Source: an uncultured Eubacteriales bacterium (GTDB lineage Bacteria > Bacillota > Clostridia > Oscillospirales > Oscillospiraceae). From it: DNA of 14,780 nucleotides. The notes under the pieces are model-generated. The model was not told the origin of the DNA. It searched no databases and saw nothing but the letters and a program-made list of their open reading frames with translations. The first letter of the stretch is position 1, and every line of letters starts with the position of its first letter. Position numbers and translations under genes: made by a program. Shown piece after piece: positions 1 through 5,528 of the stretch. Location of the stretch: positions 1 to 14,780 of the forward strand of contig USDP01000022.1 in NCBI GenBank assembly GCA_900553545.1, in the 5' to 3' direction.

Positions 1-55
1 CTCCCTTGTGTAAAGGGAGGTGTCAAAAATCGAAGATTTTTGACGGAGGGATTGT
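1..55 (+). repeat. Modular hairpin repeat, copy A (cut by window edge)
   Basis: Two hairpins are followed by a conserved tail. Hairpin 1 pairs 1-7 (CTCCCTT) with 13-19 around a GTGTA loop. Hairpin 2 pairs 23-31 with 35-43, nine perfect base pairs around a GAA loop. The tail CGGAGGGATTGT is at 44-55. The same hairpin 1 and tail occur inverted at 5291-5342, with a different but still paired second stem. The element has no coding potential. It is a non-coding interspersed repeat; its mobility and function are unknown. One more base of hairpin 1 probably lies left of the window, since copy B has an 8-bp stem. Confidence 0.8.
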
Positions 56-92
56 TGTTTCACGATTTTCCAACGCACCTCAATAGACGCTA

Positions 93-115
93 TAGGGGCG
101 GGCAATGCCCGCCCC
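93..115 (+). repeat. GC-rich hairpin module (TAGGGGCGG type)
   Basis: GGGGCGGGC at 95-103 pairs perfectly with 107-115 around an AAT loop. The left edge TAGGGGCGG (93-101) recurs inverted at 5381-5389, where it also begins a hairpin with a different inner sequence. There is no T-tract, so it is not a convincing intrinsic terminator. It lies between repeat copy A and the first transporter gene. I saw no convincing sigma-A promoter in 1-155, so the operon may be transcribed from further upstream. Confidence 0.6.
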
Positions 116-141
116 CAACACCTAAGACATTTACCCCATGC

Positions 142-150
142 AGGAAAGGA
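142..150 (+). promoter_or_regulatory. Ribosome binding site deciding the first permease start
   Basis: AGGAAAGGA at 142-150 lies five bases before the ATG at 156. An in-frame ATG at 138 would place this purine-rich site inside the coding region and has no such site of its own. The start at 156 is therefore preferred. Confidence 0.65.
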
Positions 151-155
151 TCGCC

Positions 156-1082
156 ATGCTCAAACTACCAACTCGACAAACCGCGCCCCAGAGCGCAAAG
201 ACGCTCTGGAAAAACGCGAATCTGAAGGTTCGGGATTTTCTGAACTCCATGTGCTTCTCCGGGCCGAGCTTTCTCGGGATGCTGATCTTCTATCTCGTCC
301 CGTTCGGCGTGGTGATCTACTATTCGTTCATCGCGGGCGTCGTGGACAACAGCTTCGTGGGCCTGAAAAACTATATCGCCGTCTTCAACAACGCCGCGTT
401 CCGTACCGCGGCGAAGAACACCGCCGTGTTCACGGGCCTCGCCGTGCCGCTGGCGGTGGTGCTGTCGATGCTGCTGGCCCTGATGCTCGAGGCCCGCATC
501 CCCGGCAAGAGCCAGTTCCGTACCTGCTTTTTAAGCCCGATGATGGTGCCCATCGCGTCCATCATCCTGATCTGGCAGGTGCTGTTCCATTCGAACGGCG
601 TCGTCAACGAATTCCTCATGGTTTTCGGCGCGGACAAGATCAACTGGCTGAAATCCGACTACTGCATGGTCGTCATCGTCAGCCTGTTCCTCTGGAAAAA
701 CCTCGGCTATAACATGATCCTGTTCATGGCCGCGCTCAACAATATCCCGAAGGAGCTGATCGAGGCGGCGGAGCTGGACGGCGCGACGGGCAGCTACATC
801 TTCTTCCACATCAAGCTGCGCTACCTCTCCCCGACCGTCCTGTTCGTCACGATCCTGTCCATCATCAACTCCTTCAAGATCTTCCGTGAAATTTATCTGC
901 TCACGGGCGATTACCCATATGATGGGCTGTATATGCTCCAGCATTTCATGAACAACATGTTCAAGCATCTCGATTATCAGCGCCTGTCCGCCGCAGCGGT
1001 TTTCCTCGCGATCGTGATCGTGATCCTGATCGCGCTGCTGTTCCTGATCGAAAATTGCTTCGGAAAGGACGTGGAAGGATGA
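156..1082 (+). CDS. MalF/UgpA-type ABC transporter permease
   Basis: This is a 308-residue integral membrane permease of the binding-protein-dependent importer class (MalF/UgpA/LacF group), which would form one half of the transmembrane channel. The N-terminus is cytoplasmic and basic. Hydrophobic segments fall near residues 38-60, 90-110, 128-146, 168-192, 226-245 and 280-302. The EAA loop that contacts the ATPase is clear: IPKELIEAAELDGA at about 197-210, with the conserved LDGA. The start at 156 is chosen because a ribosome site at 142-150 fits it; 138 is an in-frame alternative. The stop overlaps the next start by four bases (ATGA at 1079-1082). The family mostly imports sugars or glycerol-phosphate-like solutes, but the substrate cannot be read from the permease. 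The downstream partners, an HlyD-type adaptor and a MacB-like protein, are unusual and make plain sugar import less certain. Confidence 0.9.
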   Translation: MLKLPTRQTAPQSAKTLWKNANLKVRDFLNSMCFSGPSFLGMLIFYLVPFGVVIYYSFIAGVVDNSFVGLKNYIAVFNNAAFRTAAKNTAVFTGLAVPLAVVLSMLLALMLEARIPGKSQFRTCFLSPMMVPIASIILIWQVLFHSNGVVNEFLMVFGADKINWLKSDYCMVVIVSLFLWKNLGYNMILFMAALNNIPKELIEAAELDGATGSYIFFHIKLRYLSPTVLFVTILSIINSFKIFREIYLLTGDYPYDGLYMLQHFMNNMFKHLDYQRLSAAAVFLAIVIVILIALLFLIENCFGKDVEG

Positions 1083-1960
1083 AAAAGAAGCGCTATTTCT
1101 CCCGCACGGTCATCGTGCTGCTGGCCATCCTGTTCGCGTTCCTCTTCGTCATGCCGACGCTGCTCACCATCACGAACTCGTTCATGACGCAGAGCGAGAT
1201 CACGGCCAACTACGGCCAGGTCTTTGACAATGCCAAGGACGGCAAAAGCTACATCTCCAAAACCATCAACCTGAAATTCATTCCGGACAAAGTCTCGTTC
1301 AGTCAGTATTGGACAGTCCTGCTTAAAAGCCCGGATTACATCTATAAGCTCTGGAATTCCATCATCCTCACCGTGCCGATCGTCTTTGCGCAGCTCATGG
1401 TCGCGTCCATCGCGGCCTACGGCTTCACGCGCTGGCGCGGCAAGGTGCGCGATTCCATCTTCTTTTTCTACGTGATCCTGATGCTCATGCCCTATCAGGT
1501 CACGCTCGTGCCGAACTATCTGGTGTCCGACTGGCTCGGCATCCTGAACACCAAGTGGGCCATCCTGCTGCCCGGTGCGTTCGCGCCGTTCTCAGTATTT
1601 CTGCTCACGAAGTTCATGCGGCGCATCCCGGTGTCGCTGATCGAATCGGCCAAGCTGGACGGCGCGGGCGAGTGGCAGATCTTCTGGCGCATCTGTCTGC
1701 CGCAGTGCCGCGCGGCGCTCTATTCCATCGCCATTCTGGTCTTTATCGACTATTGGAACATGGTCGAGCAGCCGCTCATTCTCCTGCCGGATGCGTCGCA
1801 GCAGCCGCTGTCCGTCTATCTGTCGCAGATCAACGCCGGCGAGATCGGCATTGCCTTCGCCGCCGCCGTCGTGTATATGATCCCGGGTCTGCTGCTGTTC
1901 CTGCACGGCGAGGCGTATCTTGTCGAGGGCATCGCATATTCCGGTTCTGTCAAGGGTTAA
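1079..1960 (+). CDS. MalG-type ABC transporter permease
   Basis: This is a 293-residue permease of the MalG/UgpE class and the natural heterodimer partner of the preceding permease. Its start (1079) overlaps the preceding stop by four bases, and GGAAAGGA at 1062-1069 serves as ribosome site. An in-frame ATG further upstream (1055) would lengthen the overlap and is less likely. The first membrane segment is at residues 9-32, followed by an extracytoplasmic loop of about 60 residues, then further segments near 92-116, 127-148, 160-178, 214-232 and 256-276. The EAA loop reads IPVSLIESAKLDGAGEWQIF (about 183-202) with the conserved LDGAG. The C-terminus is short. The gene lies 24 bases from the adaptor gene in the same operon. 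No ATP-binding subunit is in the window, so the ATPase must come from upstream or be a shared MsmX-like subunit; this last point is inference. Confidence 0.9.
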   Translation: MKKKRYFSRTVIVLLAILFAFLFVMPTLLTITNSFMTQSEITANYGQVFDNAKDGKSYISKTINLKFIPDKVSFSQYWTVLLKSPDYIYKLWNSIILTVPIVFAQLMVASIAAYGFTRWRGKVRDSIFFFYVILMLMPYQVTLVPNYLVSDWLGILNTKWAILLPGAFAPFSVFLLTKFMRRIPVSLIESAKLDGAGEWQIFWRICLPQCRAALYSIAILVFIDYWNMVEQPLILLPDASQQPLSVYLSQINAGEIGIAFAAAVVYMIPGLLLFLHGEAYLVEGIAYSGSVKG

Positions 1961-1984
1961 CCGCAACGAGAGAGGATATTTACC

Positions 1985-4009
1985 ATGGAAGAAACAAAAG
2001 TCAGCAAACGGGAATGGGTCAAGACCGCCGCGATCATCTTTCTGGCGATCCTGCTGGTTCTGACCTTCTTCTCCAACACGATCATGAACGCGACGCTCCC
2101 CGAGGTGGCCGCGCAGCAGATCGAGGGCGGCACGATCAACGCCAAGATCCGCGGCTCCGGCACGGTGGGCGCGAACGAGACCTATGACGTGACCATCAAC
2201 CAGACGCGCAAGATTGCGAGCGTTCTGGTCAAGGTCGGCCAGTCGGTCAACGCGGGCGACACGCTCTTTTTGCTGGAATCGCAGGAGTCCGACGAGGTGA
2301 AGGCCGCGCAGGACGAGCTGGATCAGCTGGAGCTGAGCTATGAAAAGTCCCTCATCGACGCGGGCAATACCTCGGCCAAGGAGAACCATGAGGTGCAGAA
2401 GGCCCGCGATGCCTATAACGAGGCCCTTGCCATCTACCATCAGTACAGCACCATGGACGCCACGCGCCTGGCCTCGGAGCAGGCCAAGGCCGACGCTGCG
2501 CAGAAGGCTGCCCAGGCCAATTATGATTCGCTTCAGGAGCAGTACACCACGGCGTCCAGCGATAAGACGTATACGGATGCGCAGGCCGCCGTTACCGAAC
2601 AGACGGCCAATGTCAAAAGCTTAAAGGCCAGCATCGACGAATATACGCAGAAGCTCCGCGAATTGCAGACCGGCGCACCGACAAAAACGGTCGAGCAGGT
2701 CAATACAGAGATTCAAGCCGCGAATGATGAACTGAATCGGCTTCTGACGGCGAACGCTGCCGCGATTGCAGAGCATGAAGCAAATTATAAACGCCTGTCG
2801 ACATTGGCGGGCGGCCGCGATGAGGTCATGGCTGCATACTGCAATATGAGTGATGATGAACTTGCCAAGGCGCTCGGTTCTTATACGGGCGGAGAAACAG
2901 GCAATGATGGAACAGTCAGCACCCCGGCTACGGCGAATACGGATGATGCCAGAGCCGTCAAAGCGGCCTATGCGGCACTGAAAGACTACTATGCTGCGAA
3001 GTCTGCGCAGGAGGAAAGGCTGACGACGCTGCAGGCAGAACTGGAAGTTGCACAGAAGTACACCACCACAGCGCAGACCATTCAGCAATACCAGGGCAAA
3101 CTGAATACGGCGACGTATGATCTCAATACGGCGCAGAACACGCTGAACAATGCCCAGAACATTGTCAACCAGTACGACAACAACCTCAAGGCCCTGAAAG
3201 CGTCCGTCGATCAGGCCAAGAGTACCCTGACGGCGGCGCAGGAGGCCGCGACCAAGCTGCAAAACGCGGCCACTGCCGCCGAGACAGTCAAGTCTACAAA
3301 ATCGGCTCTGGAAGAGCTGCTCTTCACGCAGCAGCTCGGCGACTCCTCTTACCTCGACATGCAGGCCGCGAAGGAGAACATCGAAAAGAAAAAAGAGGCG
3401 CTGGCCAAGCTGACGGCCAACGCAGACGAGCTGGAGGTCAAGGCGAAGGTCGGCGGTGTGATCGCTTCGATCGAGGTCACAGCCGGCAATTCCATTGGCC
3501 CGGATACTCCGCTGGCCAAGCTGAACGTGGCCGACCGCGGCTACACCATCAAGATTTCCGTCACCGCCGAGCAGGCCAAGCGCGTCAAGGTCGGCGACAA
3601 GGCCGACGTCGTCAACTATTGGGGCGGCAATGTCGAGGCCGTGCTCGAAAACATCGCGCGCGACCCGAACACCAGCGGCAACAATCTCCTCGTCTTCAAG
3701 CTGACCGGCGATGTCGACCCGAACACGAACCTCACCCTCTCCATCGGCCAGAAGAGCGCAAGCTACGACGCCCTTGTCCCGAACTCCGCCGTCCGTACCG
3801 ACAACAACGGCACGTTCGTCCTGGCCCTGACGTCGAAGTCCACGCCGCTCTCCACGCGCTATACGGCGACGCGCGTCCCCGTGCAGGTGCTTGCGCAGGA
3901 CGATACGATGTCTGCCATCTCGGGCATCGGCGCGGGAGAGTTCGTCATTACCACATCCACCAAGCCGATCGAAGCGGGCACGCAGGTCAAGCTCGCGGAT
4001 AACGGATGA
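1985..4009 (+). CDS. HlyD/MacA-type membrane-fusion (adaptor) protein with a long coiled coil
   Basis: This 674-residue adaptor is anchored by one N-terminal membrane helix (about residues 12-34). A first half of a lipoyl/barrel-sandwich domain follows (about 45-98: GSGTVGANETYDVTINQ... and KVGQSVNAGDTLFLLES). A very long Ala/Gln/Lys/Glu-rich helical region spans about 100-490. The second lipoyl half starts near 492 (KVGGVIASIEVTAGNSIGP), and beta-barrel and membrane-proximal domains run to the end. This is the HlyD/MacA/YknX plan, but the hairpin is much longer than in ordinary MacA-like proteins of roughly 350-400 residues. Such adaptors normally work with exporters or RND pumps. In a Gram-positive cell they span the wall-side space and hold extracellular parts of a transporter. 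AGGA at 1973-1976 precedes the ATG. The stop overlaps the next gene (ATGA at 4006-4009). DNA for the middle of the coiled coil (about 2620-3160) is visibly less GC-rich than the ends. Confidence 0.85.
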   Translation: MEETKVSKREWVKTAAIIFLAILLVLTFFSNTIMNATLPEVAAQQIEGGTINAKIRGSGTVGANETYDVTINQTRKIASVLVKVGQSVNAGDTLFLLESQESDEVKAAQDELDQLELSYEKSLIDAGNTSAKENHEVQKARDAYNEALAIYHQYSTMDATRLASEQAKADAAQKAAQANYDSLQEQYTTASSDKTYTDAQAAVTEQTANVKSLKASIDEYTQKLRELQTGAPTKTVEQVNTEIQAANDELNRLLTANAAAIAEHEANYKRLSTLAGGRDEVMAAYCNMSDDELAKALGSYTGGETGNDGTVSTPATANTDDARAVKAAYAALKDYYAAKSAQEERLTTLQAELEVAQKYTTTAQTIQQYQGKLNTATYDLNTAQNTLNNAQNIVNQYDNNLKALKASVDQAKSTLTAAQEAATKLQNAATAAETVKSTKSALEELLFTQQLGDSSYLDMQAAKENIEKKKEALAKLTANADELEVKAKVGGVIASIEVTAGNSIGPDTPLAKLNVADRGYTIKISVTAEQAKRVKVGDKADVVNYWGGNVEAVLENIARDPNTSGNNLLVFKLTGDVDPNTNLTLSIGQKSASYDALVPNSAVRTDNNGTFVLALTSKSTPLSTRYTATRVPVQVLAQDDTMSAISGIGAGEFVITTSTKPIEAGTQVKLADNG

Positions 4010-5136
4010 GCGGCCGGTTCGAAACGGCGCGGAAGGCCAAACCGCCGAAGCCCCCGCGCGAGAAAAAGCCCCGGAAAAAGCTGCAACGCCCCGGCTGGAA
4101 GACACTGCTGCTCCTGATCCTGAACATCACGCTCGCGGCCCTTTCGGTGCTCTGTGCCGCGCGGCTGACCGAGTATCGGAACCTGCTCCGCACGCAGGAG
4201 GCGGCAGACCGCTGGCGCGGCCAGAGCGAAGAGCGATTCGCGCAGGTCTCGGCCTTCCTCCCGGTCAACGAGACGCAGGACGTCTCCGCCGTCCGCACCT
4301 TCCGGCAGAAGCTCGATCAGGCCATGATCGACGCCTCGCTCGAAGCGCCCGAGGGCGGCAGCCTCTATCAAGACGCCTGGTCCGGCACGGCGACGTCTGT
4401 CGCCGTCTCCGGCCCGGCGGGCAAATCGAACGTCAAGACTTACGGCGTCGGCGGCGATTTCTTCCTGTTCCATCCCTACACGCTCCTCTCCGGCTCGTAT
4501 ATTGCGGAGACCGACTTCGCGCAGGACCGCGTCGTGCTGGATGAAAACCTCGCCTGGCAGCTCTTCGGCAGCAGCGACGTCGCGGGCATGGAGGTCACGA
4601 TCGGTGGGCGGAATTATCCCGTCGCGGGCGTCGTCCGCCTCGAGGACGACAAGGCCACCAAAAAGGCCCTGACCGACCCGGCGCTGATGTTCATGAGCTT
4701 CGAAGCGCTGAACGCCATCCAGGAGACGAAGTTCGACACCTATGAGATCGTCATGCCCGACCCCATCTCCGGCTACGCGCTGAGCGTAATTAAAGACAAA
4801 TTCCCGCTGGGTGACGGCGTCGCCGTTGAAAACTCGAACCGGTACAGCGCGCTCAGCCTCGCGAAGGTCGCGCTGGCCTATGGCGAACGCTCGATGAATA
4901 CGCATGCCGTCATCTATCCCTATTGGGAGAACGCCGCGCGCCTCACCGAGGACTACGCCGCCCTGTTCCTGCTGCTGATGGTGCTCTTTGCCATCACACC
5001 GGCCGTGTTCGTCCTCGTCTGGCTGATCCGGACGATCAAGCGCCTCATCACCGAGGCCAAAGATAAGACCGTCACCGCCATCGAGGAAAAGATCGAGCAG
5101 AAAAAGGAAGAACATTACGTCCGCACCGGCATCTGA
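4006..5136 (+). CDS. Two-helix membrane protein with a MacB-like extracellular core domain
   Basis: This 376-residue protein is translationally coupled to the adaptor by an ATGA overlap. It has a strongly basic, Pro/Lys-rich cytoplasmic N-terminus (residues 1-31), one membrane helix (about 32-52), an extracellular domain (about 55-320), a second helix (about 321-345) and a charged tail rich in Lys/Glu. The extracellular part resembles the MacB periplasmic core domain of FtsX-type ABC permeases: GVGGDFFLFHPYTLLSGSYI near 147-166, then VVLDENLAWQLFGSSDVAGM, then TIGGRNYPVAGVV. True MacB/FtsX permeases have at least four helices, with a three-helix block after the core; here only one follows. 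It is therefore not a normal permease. By inference it may be an accessory that docks the adaptor, with the MalF/MalG pair as channel. No ATPase domain is present. The family assignment is by motif resemblance only. Confidence 0.7.
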   Translation: MSGRFETARKAKPPKPPREKKPRKKLQRPGWKTLLLLILNITLAALSVLCAARLTEYRNLLRTQEAADRWRGQSEERFAQVSAFLPVNETQDVSAVRTFRQKLDQAMIDASLEAPEGGSLYQDAWSGTATSVAVSGPAGKSNVKTYGVGGDFFLFHPYTLLSGSYIAETDFAQDRVVLDENLAWQLFGSSDVAGMEVTIGGRNYPVAGVVRLEDDKATKKALTDPALMFMSFEALNAIQETKFDTYEIVMPDPISGYALSVIKDKFPLGDGVAVENSNRYSALSLAKVALAYGERSMNTHAVIYPYWENAARLTEDYAALFLLLMVLFAITPAVFVLVWLIRTIKRLITEAKDKTVTAIEEKIEQKKEEHYVRTGI

Positions 5137-5144
5137 ACGCCCCC

Positions 5145-5277
5145 AAAGGCTCCCCTTGATTGCATCAAGGGGCCGCGAAGCGGGGGCGCGGGAGTGAATG
5201 ACATGCCGGTGGCATGTCAGAGCCGCGCCCCGGAATGCCCGCAGGCATTTGGCGCGCAGCGCCTGAGGGGATTAAGG
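5145..5277 (+). repeat. Composite nested-hairpin repeat element
   Basis: A series of perfect stems: 5152-5160 with 5164-5172 (loop TGC); 5173-5176 with 5180-5183 (loop GAA); an outer stem 5183-5191 with 5223-5231 (GGGGCGCGG/CCGCGCCCC) enclosing an inner stem 5200-5207 with 5211-5218 (loop GGT); 5234-5239 with 5244-5249 (loop CGCA); and 5251-5255 with 5259-5263 (loop GCA). The right end reads CTGAGGGGATT. The general plan, a CTCCCC/GGGG hairpin, then a GAA-loop hairpin, then a GAGGGGATT tail, parallels the simpler element at 1-55, with extra stems in the middle. Its function is unknown. Confidence 0.7.
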
Positions 5278-5290
5278 CCATCGATGGTTG

Positions 5291-5342
5291 ACAATCCCTC
5301 CGTCACGGCTTCGCCGTGCCACCTCCCTTTACACAAGGGAGG
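5291..5342 (-). repeat. Modular hairpin repeat, copy B (inverted relative to copy A)
   Basis: Read on the minus strand this is copy A again. The CCTCCCTT/AAGGGAGG stem (5335-5342 with 5322-5329, loop GTGTA) is followed by a second hairpin (5313-5318 with 5304-5309, loop GAA) and the tail CGGAGGGATTGT (5302-5291). Hairpin 1 and the tail match copy A base for base. The middle stem differs (CACGGC/GCCGTG here, an A/T-rich nine-base stem in copy A) but keeps perfect pairing and the GAA loop. The two copies bracket the four-gene transporter operon in opposite orientation. Confidence 0.85.
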
Positions 5343-5364
5343 CTTTGACCGCTGCGGCGGGGAT

Positions 5365-5389
5365 GGGCGGACGACTCTGTCCGCCCCTA
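5365..5389 (-). repeat. GC-rich hairpin module (TAGGGGCGG type), inverted
   Basis: GGGCGGAC at 5365-5372 pairs with 5379-5386 around a six-base loop. Read on the minus strand, the block begins TAGGGGCGG (5389-5381), the same left edge as the hairpin at 93-115. Here it lies before the CTCCCTT element rather than after it, so the two modules seem to assort independently. Confidence 0.55.
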
Positions 5390-5445
5390 CAACCGTCCCC
5401 CGTCAGCCTTTGCCGCAAAGAAATTCTTAAAAATATTCTTAGAGA

Positions 5446-5473
5446 TTGCAATCTGGATATTTTATGGTACACT
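5446..5473 (+). promoter_or_regulatory. Probable sigma-A promoter of the SLH surface-protein gene
   Basis: TTGCAA at 5446-5451, a 16-base spacer, then TACACT at 5468-5473 preceded by TGG (extended -10). This would start transcription near 5480 and leave a leader of about 50 bases. The surrounding 40 bases are A/T-rich, in contrast to the neighbouring repeats. AAGAGGTG at 5515-5522 is the ribosome site. Confidence 0.6.
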
Positions 5474-5528
5474 GTAAGAGAGTAAGAATCCCCTTTTGGA
5501 ATGGAAAAACATGAAAGAGGTGTAAAAG

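Larger units (their letters stand above)
5137..5445. other. Non-coding intergenic block built of hairpin repeats
   Basis: About 310 bases between the transporter operon and the promoter of the surface-protein gene. It contains a composite hairpin element (5145-5277), an inverted copy of the element at position 1 (5291-5342) and a GC hairpin (5365-5386). Short open frames here run across the repeats without ribosome sites or recognisable protein sequence, so I call no gene. The first hairpin (5152-5172) could help end the operon transcript, but it lacks a T-tract. Confidence 0.75.

Noticed and set aside
91..96. TATAGG upstream of the permease operon as a possible -10 box.
   Set aside because: The hexamer 17 bases upstream (TTCCAA at 68-73) is a poor -35, and TATAGG overlaps the repeat hairpin. 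Not enough to call a promoter.
1..120. Hairpins at the left edge as a riboswitch or T-box.
   Set aside because: The same modules occur inverted downstream of the operon and lack a terminator or conserved aptamer core, so they are interspersed repeats.
5145..5390. The repeat block as a CRISPR array.
   Set aside because: The units are hairpins of differing length and orientation, with no regular direct repeats or spacers and no cas genes nearby.
5194..5485. Short plus-strand frames in the intergenic block.
   Set aside because: They run across inverted-repeat hairpins, have no ribosome site and show no protein-like composition.
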